DNA from: CAYXVJ01 sp050309435
Lineage (GTDB): Bacteria; Bacillota; Clostridia; Saccharofermentanales; Fastidiosipilaceae
Direction: 5' to 3'
Assembly (NCBI GenBank): GCA_050309435.1
Contig: JBNRMJ010000015.1
Coordinates: 1-30,723, forward strand
DNA: 30,723 nt
Positions 8,073 to 16,215 of the stretch are shown piece after piece; the first letter of the stretch is position 1, and the number at the start of each line of letters is the position of its first letter. The translations under genes were made by a program, and so were the position numbers. Below the pieces are notes generated by a model. It had not been told where the DNA came from, did no database searches, and saw nothing but the letters and a program-made list of their open reading frames with translations.

Positions 8073-9025
8073 GCCGTTACCGGAACCGGTATCGAGGACA
8101 AAAGATCTCTCAAGATACCGTGAACGTTCTGATTCTGCAGGTTACTTGACGACGAGAGAATCAGGCGATGGGCCCAGACGGATTCGATGAGTTCGAGAAT
8201 GTCATCGGGAATGACGAAGTCGCGGCCCGAGATCAAGGCCCAGGCACGGCTGGCCTGAACCAGCATCAGGGAAGCACGGGGACTGGCTCCGAGGCGCAGA
8301 CTCGGATGACGACGGGTCTGGTCCGCGAGACTGGCGATATAGCGGGTCAGTGATTCGGAGATATATACATTGGCGGCCTGGTTTTGGAGCCATAAAACAT
8401 CTTCTTCGCCGATCACAGTGGTCAGAGTCTCCAGCGGGTAGGCCGCGGCATGGCGCCGGAAGATCTCCATTTCTTCTTCAACCGTGGGATAACCGAGATT
8501 GATTTTCAACATGAAGCGGTCGAGCTGAGCTTCGGGTAAAGGGAAGGTTCCCGTATGCTCGATGGCATTTTGGGTAGCCAGAACCATGAAGGGTTCGGGC
8601 AGATGGATCGTGCGTCCTTCCACGCTGATCTGACGTTCCTGCATGACTTCGAGCAGCGCCGACTGCGTTTTCGGAGAGGCACGGTTGATTTCGTCGGCCA
8701 GAACAATCTGATGCATAACCATGCCGGCCTTGAACTCGAAGGTTCCCTGCTGCTGGTTATAAATCGTGTAGCCCGTAATCTCGGAGGGCATAACGTCCGG
8801 CGTAAATTGAATACGCCCGAAACTCAAGCCCAGCGAGCGTGCCAGGCTTGAGACGAGCGTTGTTTTACCGATACCGGGGACATCCTCGACGAGGATGTGT
8901 CCCTTGGCCAATAAGGCAGCCAAAAGAAGATTGATCGTCTGGTCTTTACCGACGATGACTCGCGATACGTTCTCGCGGACAAGGTCGAGGAGTTCGCCTG
9001 CCCGGTCAATTGCACTTGTATTCAT
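8069..9025 (-). CDS. MoxR-family AAA+ ATPase
   Basis: A 318-residue AAA+ ATPase of the MoxR group, the usual length. It has Walker A DVPGIGKTTL (48-57), Walker B VLADEINRA (108-116), sensor 1 in ATQN (150-153) and the arginine-finger region EAQLDRF (165-171). The C-terminal lid ends in RLILSSSS. MoxR proteins act as chaperone-like remodelers for partners with von Willebrand A-type domains, and the downstream DUF58 protein is the expected partner. A GAGGT site six bases before the ATG supports the start. It lies 22 bases after the DUF4091 gene, with no terminator between, so it is probably the second gene of a four-gene operon. Confidence 0.93.
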   Translation of the reverse strand: MNTSAIDRAGELLDLVRENVSRVIVGKDQTINLLLAALLAKGHILVEDVPGIGKTTLVSSLARSLGLSFGRIQFTPDVMPSEITGYTIYNQQQGTFEFKAGMVMHQIVLADEINRASPKTQSALLEVMQERQISVEGRTIHLPEPFMVLATQNAIEHTGTFPLPEAQLDRFMLKINLGYPTVEEEMEIFRRHAAAYPLETLTTVIGEEDVLWLQNQAANVYISESLTRYIASLADQTRRHPSLRLGASPRASLMLVQASRAWALISGRDFVIPDDILELIESVWAHRLILSSSSNLQNQNVHGILRDLLSSIPVPVTA

Positions 9026-9047
9026 CAGCTACCTCATTGATCTGTTT

Positions 9048-10784
9048 TTATTTCGCTTGCGCCAAGGCCTCGTTCACAGTCTGTCTGAGATTCAGGAGCA
9101 AGTCGCTGTCCAGCGGATAATCTTTCATCGTGATGCGCTTACCGAAGTGTTCGGCCAGCAGGCGGTCTGCCGTACCTTCGCCCTTATGACGGTCGAGCGC
9201 TTGCAAGGCGGCCAGATCTTCCATGGTATCGCCCATAATGACCCAGCGAAGCGATTCGAGAGGCTCGCCGTTCTCGCCGGGATAGACGACGAAGGTGTCA
9301 CCGGCCGGGAAGGCCTTACCGGCTGCCGTTTCGATATAAGGATTGATCTTGGCCAGAGAGTACTGCGTGTTATAGAAGTTGTAGCCCCACTGCAGGAAAC
9401 CGTCGATGCGATCGGTGTAAAGCTGCCAGCCCAGGATTCTTGTCCGTACCGAAGGCATGGCCATAAAGCGGTTGGAAACCTTATCCCACTGGGATACGCA
9501 ATAGTAGGTCCACAAGCCGGGAACCCTGGCTTCGAGGAAAGGCTCGATATGATCATTGGCCACGACCGGCATCGTCACGGCACCGCTCTGATAGAACTCG
9601 AAATTCGACAAGGCGTCCATGATCTTGTAATCGCCGACATAAGGCTCGACCAGGCTCTTGGCATGCTTGTAATCTTCCAGACTGTGCACGCTCGGTTCAT
9701 CCGAAATATGGAAGAAGGCGTGTCCGGCCAGACCCTTGTCGTCCAGAACTTTTTTTAACTGCGGCAGGAAGCTTGCCAGGAAACGGCCGTAAGGCGCATC
9801 GGCTGCAGGCGTGTCCCAACCGAAAATGCGTTTGAATCCGCTCTCGGTCTCGGCCATGATCTTCGGTGCGGCCTTGGCTCCCCACTGAGTAAAGAGGTGG
9901 GAAATTTCAAAGTACTCCATTCCTTCGGCTACGGCCATATCGATCCAGCGCTCCAGTTTGGAGAAATCAAATTCGTAGGTATCCGCTGCCGTGCGCTTCA
10001 CGTCGACCAGCTGTACGGTTGTGCGCTCGCCGCCGATCATGGTATCCAGCGGAGGCGTAAAGACCGGTGTGAGCAGCATGTTCATGCCGCGCTTTGCGGC
10101 AGTGCCGACGAAACGGCGGATAATCTCCCAGTGTTCTTCGGAGAAAACATCAACCTTGTAGTAGTCGGCCAGACAGTCGGTATGAAACCACTCGGTGTGT
10201 TTCAAAACGGGCTTCGTCACGGAGGCGTTCAAGACATCCAGCGTGAAGGTCAGTCGGCAGTCGGCGGTCTCGGTGCGGAACCCTTCGCTGTCAACGGGAG
10301 TGCCTTCGGCAGTCAGCCAGACGCTGATCACATAACGGCCGGGACGGACATGCTCCGATGCGGTGAACTCGAGCCACAAGGTCTGCCACTGGCGGGGAGC
10401 CATCTTAACCATGTCATGGGTCAGAGGATGCAGAAGATCCGGGTATAAACCCGCGGTATCGCGCAGCAATGTGGGATCCGGATGGATCGCCGGGAGTGTA
10501 ACCGGAACCGGTTGAACTTCTCTGATGTTCAACTCCAGCTTCGGCGTTTCGAAGGGCAGCGCAGACTCCGCTTCGATATGGCTGTTGACGCGGAAATTCG
10601 TCGGCCAGGCCTCCTGCAGCTTCAGTGCAAGCTGAACGGAAAAATGCTGACCGGGCAGAATCGAGTGCAGGGCCAGGGGATTGGCTTCTTCCGGCAGTTC
10701 GTCCGCGAAAACCTTCACCAGCGACGAACGAAGCGCTGCTTCGAGCTTCGCACTCGTCTTGATTTCATATGCATACAATGACAT
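9048..10784 (-). CDS. DUF4091 domain protein, glycoside hydrolase-like
   Basis: A 578-residue protein without a signal peptide. The first 190 residues look beta-rich, ending in a strand-rich region before TKPVLKHTEWFHTDCLA. The rest resembles a TIM-barrel glycosidase. The most telling blocks are AFFHISDEPS (356-365), with a candidate catalytic Asp/Glu pair, and ILGWQLYTDRIDGFLQWGYN (450-469). Both fit DUF4091, a domain found in many uncharacterised putative glycan-degrading enzymes. Substrate and activity are unknown. It starts from an ATG with AGAGGTG about six bases upstream and heads the operon with MoxR, DUF58 and the transglutaminase-like protein. It may simply share their promoter rather than their function. 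Confidence 0.82.
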   Translation of the reverse strand: MSLYAYEIKTSAKLEAALRSSLVKVFADELPEEANPLALHSILPGQHFSVQLALKLQEAWPTNFRVNSHIEAESALPFETPKLELNIREVQPVPVTLPAIHPDPTLLRDTAGLYPDLLHPLTHDMVKMAPRQWQTLWLEFTASEHVRPGRYVISVWLTAEGTPVDSEGFRTETADCRLTFTLDVLNASVTKPVLKHTEWFHTDCLADYYKVDVFSEEHWEIIRRFVGTAAKRGMNMLLTPVFTPPLDTMIGGERTTVQLVDVKRTAADTYEFDFSKLERWIDMAVAEGMEYFEISHLFTQWGAKAAPKIMAETESGFKRIFGWDTPAADAPYGRFLASFLPQLKKVLDDKGLAGHAFFHISDEPSVHSLEDYKHAKSLVEPYVGDYKIMDALSNFEFYQSGAVTMPVVANDHIEPFLEARVPGLWTYYCVSQWDKVSNRFMAMPSVRTRILGWQLYTDRIDGFLQWGYNFYNTQYSLAKINPYIETAAGKAFPAGDTFVVYPGENGEPLESLRWVIMGDTMEDLAALQALDRHKGEGTADRLLAEHFGKRITMKDYPLDSDLLLNLRQTVNEALAQAK

Positions 10785-10856
10785 AAATACACCTCTGAAC
10801 GTATTGGCGGCGAAAAATCAGGTAAATCTACGTATGATATCGCTACACCTTATCTT

Positions 10857-10884
10857 ATTATATATCTTATACGAGTTTTGTCTT
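10857..10884 (-). promoter_or_regulatory. Candidate promoter of the DUF4091-MoxR operon
   Basis: On the minus strand AAGACA (10884-10879) and a perfect TATAAT (10862-10857) are separated by 16 bases. The transcript would start near 10850, about 65 bases before the DUF4091 ATG. The -35 match is four of six. The region lies in a 218-base divergent gap with the ABC transporter operon. Confidence 0.45.
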
Positions 10885-10954
10885 CCACGTCACGCCATCG
10901 GCTGTCAAAAGCGAAACGAATAGAAATGAATTAATTGATTCTTAAGGTAGTTTC

Positions 10955-10973
10955 CCTTTAGCAAAGGTATACT
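10955..10973 (+). promoter_or_regulatory. Candidate -10 box and inverted repeat before the ABC transporter operon
   Basis: A TATACT hexamer at 10968-10973 lies 30 bases before the first gene. It directly follows a small inverted repeat, CCTTT-AGC-AAAGG (10955-10967), placed where a repressor would block RNA polymerase. No good -35 box is seen, which makes an activator or a weak promoter possible. The repeat may be chance. Confidence 0.3.
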
Positions 10974-11002
10974 GAATCATAGAATCGAAGGAGGTATATG
11001 AA

Positions 11003-11575
11003 ATGAAGTGGTATCGAAAAATAAATCGGGGCTTCGCCGCACTGGTCCTGATTTTACTCATACTCTTAACATATCGTATCGTATTGAGTCAGTCCAGAAG
11101 CCGCGAGGAGCCCGATTTGAAACGCTTAACCGAGGATTATCTCGCCACGGCAATCGATCTGGAGTTCATACCCGCCGACCTTCTGGCCACATATAAAACC
11201 GCAGCCGTTCCCGCGGACGAGTTCATGAAAACTCCCGCCTACAAGGAGTTTTACGATAAGGCGAAGGCATCGCTGGCACCCTTCTATCCGGAGGACGGCC
11301 GCTATCTGGGCTTCCAGATGTATCGCCTCGAAGAGCGCTGGGCCGCTCAGCTCAATGCGGGCAGCACACTCGACCTGGATTACACCCTGCAGCGTTATGA
11401 CAACATCCGTTTTCTGGATAACGGTGTGACGGTCGAATTCCAAATCGACTATATCATCGACGGTAACAGCCAGTTCGGTTTTGAAGACATTTATTTCGAA
11501 AAGTCGGGCAGCGAGTGGAAAGTCCTCGCTTCGGACTTCGATACAAGATATTTCATCGACATGGGGAGGTACTAA
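11003..11575 (+). CDS. Small membrane-anchored protein of an ABC transporter operon
   Basis: A 190-residue protein of no family I can name. It begins with a basic stretch (MKWYRKINRG), one hydrophobic segment (about 11-29, ALVLILLILLTYRIVL) and then a soluble part rich in acidic and aromatic residues. The N-terminus looks like a signal anchor rather than a lipoprotein signal, since there is no cysteine after the segment. The soluble part ends in alternating strands (VTVEFQIDYIID, YFEKSGSEWKVLASDF), resembling NTF2-like or DUF4878-type folds, but this is only an impression. GAAGGAGG lies eight bases before the ATG. The gene ends one base before the ATPase start, so it is likely an accessory of the transporter. 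Confidence 0.75.
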   Translation: MKWYRKINRGFAALVLILLILLTYRIVLSQSRSREEPDLKRLTEDYLATAIDLEFIPADLLATYKTAAVPADEFMKTPAYKEFYDKAKASLAPFYPEDGRYLGFQMYRLEERWAAQLNAGSTLDLDYTLQRYDNIRFLDNGVTVEFQIDYIIDGNSQFGFEDIYFEKSGSEWKVLASDFDTRYFIDMGRY

Positions 11576-11576
11576 G

Positions 11577-12611
11577 ATGGGCGAAATTGTTTTATCCATT
11601 CAGCAGCTCAATAAGTTCTTTGGAAAAAGACATGTCATCGACCATCTGTCCTTTGACGTAAGAGCAGGAGAAATCTTCGGTTTCCTCGGTCCCAACGGCG
11701 CCGGCAAGACCACCACCATCAAGCTGGTCATGGGCTTCCTTCGAGAAGACGGCGGCCGCATCTTTATCAACGGCGTTGACAAGAAAGAAAACTACGAAAC
11801 GGCGATGAGTTATCTTGGCGGTATTGTCGAGAACCCCGAAATGTACGGCAACTTTACCGGTCGCCAGAACCTGCAGATGTATGCGCGTACACACGGCGGC
11901 ATCGAAAAGGAGCGCATCGACGAGATTATCAATCTGGTCGGCCTGGACAAGCGCATCGACGATAAGGTAAAGCGTTACTCCCTCGGTATGAAACAGCGTG
12001 TCGGCCTGGCTCAAGCTCTCGTGCACCGGCCCAAGATGCTCATCTTAGACGAGCCGACCAACGGTCTGGATCCCGTCGGTATCCACAGCCTGCGCGATAT
12101 TCTGCGTCGTCTCGCTCACGAGGAAGGCATCGCAGTCATGGTGTCAAGCCATATCCTCGCCGAAATGCAGCTGATGTGCGATCGCGTCGGTATCATCGAT
12201 AAGGGCCGCCTCATCGACATTAAAGACGTCCGCGATCTGGGCGGCGGTAAGGATGAAAACGGCTTCATGCCTTTCATCTTCAAAATCGGCTATACCAAGC
12301 CCGCGGTGATTGCGACCGATCTGATTACGGCACCCGAACCCGTACGGGCCGACGATGCCGGCGAAGAGACATCTTATGCCTCTGCGGAACTGGCGGAACG
12401 CGCCGTTGCCGCCTTACCGGAGAAGTTCGGCGAGCGTGTTCGCTCTACGAATGCCGGCGGCTTTACCCTGATGGCGACGGAAGCCGAAGTTCAGGAAGCG
12501 CTGGCGGCCTTAGTCGCGGCGGGAGTACCGCTGATCGGTCTGGACCGCGAGCAAACCAGCCTGGAAGATCTCTACATGGCTGTCACCGGAGGAGGGTTGG
12601 AAATTGCGTAA
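11577..12611 (+). CDS. ABC transporter ATP-binding protein
   Basis: A 344-residue ATPase of the ABC-2 exporter type. It has Walker A GPNGAGKTT, the signature YSLGMKQRVGLA, Walker B MLILDEPTNGLDP and the switch histidine in VMVSSHIL. The C-terminal 110 residues form an extra domain, typical of exporters of bacitracin-like compounds or of gliding/Nat-type systems. The reading frame is open upstream to 11481, but the ATG at 11577 is chosen because GGGGAGGT precedes it by six bases and the previous gene stops at 11575. The stop overlaps the permease start by eight bases. Together with the permease it probably forms an exporter; the substrate is unknown. Confidence 0.9.
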   Translation: MGEIVLSIQQLNKFFGKRHVIDHLSFDVRAGEIFGFLGPNGAGKTTTIKLVMGFLREDGGRIFINGVDKKENYETAMSYLGGIVENPEMYGNFTGRQNLQMYARTHGGIEKERIDEIINLVGLDKRIDDKVKRYSLGMKQRVGLAQALVHRPKMLILDEPTNGLDPVGIHSLRDILRRLAHEEGIAVMVSSHILAEMQLMCDRVGIIDKGRLIDIKDVRDLGGGKDENGFMPFIFKIGYTKPAVIATDLITAPEPVRADDAGEETSYASAELAERAVAALPEKFGERVRSTNAGGFTLMATEAEVQEALAALVAAGVPLIGLDREQTSLEDLYMAVTGGGLEIA

Positions 12612-14193
12612 ATTTATCGCTCTGTATATTAATGAATGCATCAAGTTGACGCATCGTGTCCTGCTGATCGTCGGTATCGTATCGCTTTTGCTTGTGCCGT
12701 TTTTGATTTTCCTGATTTCCTCGAGAAACATCGACGAGGGCGTGAAGGTCGTCAGTGACGAGGATTATCGCTTGAAAGCAGAACAGATGATCGAAGGTTA
12801 TCAGCAGAGCTACGATTCCATCAGCCAGGCTTACGGCGATGATATCGATCCTTTTGACTGGTGGGTAACCGTCGAAGTAGAATCGGCTCGTCAGGTTCTG
12901 GAAGAAGCCAAAAAGCTAAGAGACCTGGATCCCAAGCTGCTCAGCATCGTTTATATGACAAACGTACTCGAAAACTACAGCTACAATCACGCGATTATGC
13001 TGACTTACGAAAACATGCTGAAAGAGGCCGGGGACGACGAGGACAGGCTCGATGAAGCAGAATCCTTCCTCTATAATTTCACCCGGAATTTGACTTACGA
13101 GCAGCTCAAAACGGCCCAGGAGGCAGGCGAGCGGGTTCTCGGGAGCGGGAAACTCGAAGATTACATCAACTATCGTTTCCTCTCGGGTGATTTCACGAAA
13201 GGCGCGGGCGAAGTCCTGGCCAACGAAGACGCCTACAGGGCTCTCTGGGATAAGGTCAATGTCAACGACGAGCTGATCTACAATCGCGAGCAGTTCTACA
13301 TGCTGGAATCCGTCATCGACGGTTATATGCGCCGCACCCAGTCGCTTCAGACGGGTCAGGACAACCGTCTGTATGGTAATGTGCCGCTTACACCCAAAGG
13401 CGAGAAGTCGATCCAAAGCGAAATGGCCATTCTCTTGTACCAGATCGAACATCCGGAGTATCTGAATGCCAATACCGGCATCGCATCGATCGAGACCAGA
13501 CCGCCCGCGGCCAATCGGGCCTTCAACAATTCCTTCTCGGCGATGTATCTGATTTTGATCATCGGCATGCTGATCCTGGCTGCCAGCACGGTATCTCAGG
13601 AGATTGAAACCGGTACGATCAAGGCTCTGATCATATCGCCCACCAAGCGTTACAAGATCATCCTGGCCAAGTTCGTCTCGCTCGTCTCGCTGGCAGTCGC
13701 TTTGGCCCTGATGACTCTGATCTGGATCCAGTTACTGTCGCTGATCTTCTTTGGCCGCGGCAGCTTGCCCGGTCTGGTGGTTAATCTCGGCGGTACGGTT
13801 CTGGCCTTCCCTCCGATAGCGGCGACCCTGGTTCGTCTGCTGCTTAGTCTGGTCCAGCTGGTCATGTTCATTATCGTGGGTATGACCCTGTCGACGGTGA
13901 TGCGTCACACGGCGATCGCGGTCGGCTTGTCGATCGGCATTTTCTTCGCCAATATGATTGCCCAGTTGATCATGCTGACGATGCGTTTCTCGGAAAATAT
14001 CCGCCTCTTGCCTTTCTTCAATATCGACTTTTCGGGTCGAATCGGTTCTTCTCTGGCGGACTGGCTTTTCGGCGGCATGTTCCAGAATCACTATGAATTT
14101 ATTCCCCTGGAATACTCGATTGCTTATACCCTGATCTTCGGCGGCTTGCTGCTCTGGATTACATTCGACTCGTTCATCAGACGAGATATCTAA
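12604..14193 (+). CDS. ABC-2 type transporter permease
   Basis: A 529-residue membrane protein. One hydrophobic segment near the N-terminus (about 18-38) is followed by a large soluble insert of roughly 270 residues. Five or more segments then follow from about residue 310 (beginning MYLILIIGMLILAAS) to the C-terminus. The stretch TVSQEIETGTIKALIISPTK between the first two late segments is a hallmark of ABC-2 permeases. The start is a TTG, supported by GGAGGAGG about eight bases upstream and by its eight-base overlap with the ATPase stop. The large extracytoplasmic insert is typical of lantibiotic- or bacitracin-type and YhaP-like permeases. Substrate unknown. The gene ends before a strong terminator. 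Confidence 0.88.
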   Translation: MRKFIALYINECIKLTHRVLLIVGIVSLLLVPFLIFLISSRNIDEGVKVVSDEDYRLKAEQMIEGYQQSYDSISQAYGDDIDPFDWWVTVEVESARQVLEEAKKLRDLDPKLLSIVYMTNVLENYSYNHAIMLTYENMLKEAGDDEDRLDEAESFLYNFTRNLTYEQLKTAQEAGERVLGSGKLEDYINYRFLSGDFTKGAGEVLANEDAYRALWDKVNVNDELIYNREQFYMLESVIDGYMRRTQSLQTGQDNRLYGNVPLTPKGEKSIQSEMAILLYQIEHPEYLNANTGIASIETRPPAANRAFNNSFSAMYLILIIGMLILAASTVSQEIETGTIKALIISPTKRYKIILAKFVSLVSLAVALALMTLIWIQLLSLIFFGRGSLPGLVVNLGGTVLAFPPIAATLVRLLLSLVQLVMFIIVGMTLSTVMRHTAIAVGLSIGIFFANMIAQLIMLTMRFSENIRLLPFFNIDFSGRIGSSLADWLFGGMFQNHYEFIPLEYSIAYTLIFGGLLLWITFDSFIRRDI

Positions 14194-14235
14194 AGAAGAA
14201 ACAGCTAACGGCGTTAGATCTGAATAGTACTTGAA

Positions 14236-14295
14236 TGCTCTGCTCCTTTCGGGCGATTGACCATCGCCCGGCCGGGGCAGGGCATTTTCTTTCTC
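14236..14295 (+). terminator. Terminator of the ABC transporter operon
   Basis: A nested hairpin. The inner stem GGGCGAT/ATCGCCC (14251-14257 with 14263-14269) is enclosed by an outer stem (14236-14246 with 14274-14284) that includes G-U pairs. A T-rich run (TTTTCTTTCT) follows. It lies 43 bases after the permease stop. A short CTAAC-GGC-GTTAG repeat sits just before it. Confidence 0.8.
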
Positions 14296-14330
14296 TTGTG
14301 GTGCCTGATCTCCTTAAGCTGATTTTCCTG

Positions 14331-14339
14331 TGCTACAAT
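14331..14339 (+). promoter_or_regulatory. Extended -10 promoter for pepT
   Basis: TGC followed by TACAAT fits the extended -10 consensus. Transcription would start near 14346, so the in-frame ATG at 14330 lies upstream of the transcript and the true start must be later. The -35 hexamer is poor. Confidence 0.5.
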
Positions 14340-14356
14340 CGCGTTATAAGGAAGCG

Positions 14357-15685
14357 ATGAATAGTGAGGATAAGAAGATGAGCGAAGAGAAAAATACGGA
14401 ATATACGAATCAGGGAAACATGACAGAGTATCTGGCAAGCTTGAAACAGCCGGAACGTACGCCGCTGGATTATCTGGTCAGTTACTTAAAGATAGACAGC
14501 ATGTCGGATGACACAACAGGTACCTGGCCGTCGACACCGGGTCAGCTGGATATGGGCCGTAAGCTTGTGGAGGATTTTCGCGAGCTGGGCATTGAAGCGA
14601 TTCTGGATGAAAACGGCTATGTCATGGCCAGGCTGGCATCTAACCTGCCCGCACGGGAAAACGGCGTGAAGCTTGGCTTGATTGCTCATGTCGATACCTC
14701 GCCGGATATGAGCGGCCGCGACGTCAAGCCCCGTTTGGTCCGTTATGAAGGCGGTCCGATTACCTTGAACGAAGCCGAAGGCATTGTCATGGATCCGCAG
14801 ACTTTTCCGAATCTGCTGAAGCATGAAGGGCACGACCTCCTGGTGACAGACGGAACCACGCTTTTAGGTGCCGACGATAAGGCGGGCGTCGCCGCGATTG
14901 TAAGTCTGGCCGCGTATCTGAAGGCCAACCCCGAGCTGCCTCACGGCGAACTTCGCTTTGGCTTCACTCCGGACGAGGAGATCGGAAGCGGCGCGCATCG
15001 TTTCGACGTGGAGAAATTCGATGCCGATTTCGCCTATACGCTGGACGGCGGAGAAGAAGGAGAGCTTGAATACGAGAATTTCAATGCCGCAGGCGCAATT
15101 GTCCGGATCAAGGGTAGAAATGTCCATCCCGGATCGGCCAAGGACAAGATGATCAATGCCGGCTTGCTGGCCAGACGTTTTTCGCTCTTCCTGCCCGAGA
15201 CCGACGTCCCGGAGAAAACGGAAGGGAAGGAAGGTTTTTATCACCTGACCTCCTGGGAGTCGACGGTCGAAGAAGCCGCCTTACAGTACATCATTCGCGA
15301 TTTTGACGACTTATCCTTCCAAGCCAGGAAAAAAGCCATGCAGGACGCGGCCGGAATCATCAATGACGAATACGGCGCCGAGCTGGTTCAGGTAGAAATC
15401 AAGGATCAGTACTACAACATGAAGCGTCAAATCGAGCCCTATCCCTTCCTCATCGAGCTGGCCCGCACGGCTATGCTCCGCGCGGGAGTCGAGCCCAGAG
15501 AGACGGCGGTTCGCGGCGGTACGGACGGATCGCAACTGTCCTATAAGGGACTGCCCTGCCCGAATCTTTTTGTCGGCGGCGAGAACTTCCACGGGCGTTA
15601 TGAATTTTTATGCGTAAATACCTTCCACAAGGCCATCGAGACCCTGATTCATCTGGCCGGCTTGTTCGGAGAGAAGGAAGTCTAA
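14357..15685 (+). CDS. pepT: Peptidase T (tripeptide aminopeptidase)
   Basis: A 442-residue M20-family metallopeptidase that cleaves the N-terminal residue from tripeptides in the cytosol with two zinc ions. Metal and catalytic motifs are HVDTSPD (His111, Asp113), GADDKAG, TPDEEIG, TLDGGEEGE and the C-terminal block GGTDGSQLSYKGLPCPNLFV followed by FHGRYEF. The protein is about 30 residues longer at the N-terminus than classical PepT (about 408 residues). Start choice is uncertain: 14357 has TAAGGAAG just before it, 14378 has GAGG eight bases upstream, and 14420 has AGGGA. The promoter at 14331-14339 excludes the first in-frame ATG (14330). Its stop overlaps the adenosyltransferase start in TAATG. 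Confidence 0.93.
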   Translation: MNSEDKKMSEEKNTEYTNQGNMTEYLASLKQPERTPLDYLVSYLKIDSMSDDTTGTWPSTPGQLDMGRKLVEDFRELGIEAILDENGYVMARLASNLPARENGVKLGLIAHVDTSPDMSGRDVKPRLVRYEGGPITLNEAEGIVMDPQTFPNLLKHEGHDLLVTDGTTLLGADDKAGVAAIVSLAAYLKANPELPHGELRFGFTPDEEIGSGAHRFDVEKFDADFAYTLDGGEEGELEYENFNAAGAIVRIKGRNVHPGSAKDKMINAGLLARRFSLFLPETDVPEKTEGKEGFYHLTSWESTVEEAALQYIIRDFDDLSFQARKKAMQDAAGIINDEYGAELVQVEIKDQYYNMKRQIEPYPFLIELARTAMLRAGVEPRETAVRGGTDGSQLSYKGLPCPNLFVGGENFHGRYEFLCVNTFHKAIETLIHLAGLFGEKEV

Positions 15686-16215
15686 TGGAAAATCGCGGTT
15701 TGATTCATCTTTATCACGGCGACGGAAAAGGCAAAACCACGGCAGCCATGGGCCTGGCTCTTCGTGCCGTTGCCGCCGGACGAAAGGTCCTGATCGTGCA
15801 GTTTTTCAAGAGCGGCAACTCCGGCGAAGTCAGAATGCTAAAAGAGCTGCCCGGTGTGCATGTACTGGCGGGTACCACCTCGGGCAGGTTTTTCTGGGAG
15901 ATGGATGATAAAGAAAAAGCCGAAACCAGAGCCTTGCATGATTCGCATCTGGCAGAAATCGCTTCTCTCGTCGGAAACGAAGAGGCTGATTTTCTGATAT
16001 TAGACGAGCTCTTGTCCGCCTGGAACCAGGATATGGTCGATCACGATAAAGTCCTCGACCTGATCGATCAACGCCCTTTGCGAATGGAAATCTGCATGAC
16101 GGGACGAGATCCTGCCCCGGCTCTGCTCGAGCGGGCGGATTACATCACAAATATGAAATTGGAACGCCATCCCTTCGAACAGGGAGTCGGGGCGAGAATG
16201 GGAATTGAATTTTAA
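15685..16215 (+). CDS. cobO: Corrinoid adenosyltransferase (CobO/BtuR type)
   Basis: A 176-residue ATP:cob(I)alamin adenosyltransferase, the normal length for the CobO/BtuR/CobA(Salmonella) family. It transfers the adenosyl group of ATP to reduced corrinoid, completing coenzyme B12. It shows the P-loop HGDGKGKTTA (11-20), VLIVQFFKSG after strand 2, the Walker B-like FLILDEL, MTGRDPAP, and the family C-terminus HPFEQGVGARMGIEF. The frame is open back to 15610, but the ATG at 15685 fits the family start and has GAAGGAAG upstream. It overlaps both neighbours by a single base (TAATG), so pepT, cobO and the tetrapyrrole fusion form a tightly packed operon. No other cobalamin gene is in the window. 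Confidence 0.93.
   Translation: MENRGLIHLYHGDGKGKTTAAMGLALRAVAAGRKVLIVQFFKSGNSGEVRMLKELPGVHVLAGTTSGRFFWEMDDKEKAETRALHDSHLAEIASLVGNEEADFLILDELLSAWNQDMVDHDKVLDLIDQRPLRMEICMTGRDPAPALLERADYITNMKLERHPFEQGVGARMGIEF

Noticed and set aside
8895..9758. 287-codon open frame on the plus strand
   Set aside because: It is antisense to the MoxR and DUF4091 genes and spans the gap between them; no domain is recognisable.
14194..14356. Cobalamin riboswitch before pepT-cobO
   Set aside because: The gap holds a terminator and a promoter, and after the promoter only about ten bases remain before the start codon, far too short for a B12 riboswitch.
14330..14356. Upstream ATG as the pepT start
   Set aside because: It lies within the -10 region of the predicted promoter, so it is not transcribed, and it has no ribosome binding site.
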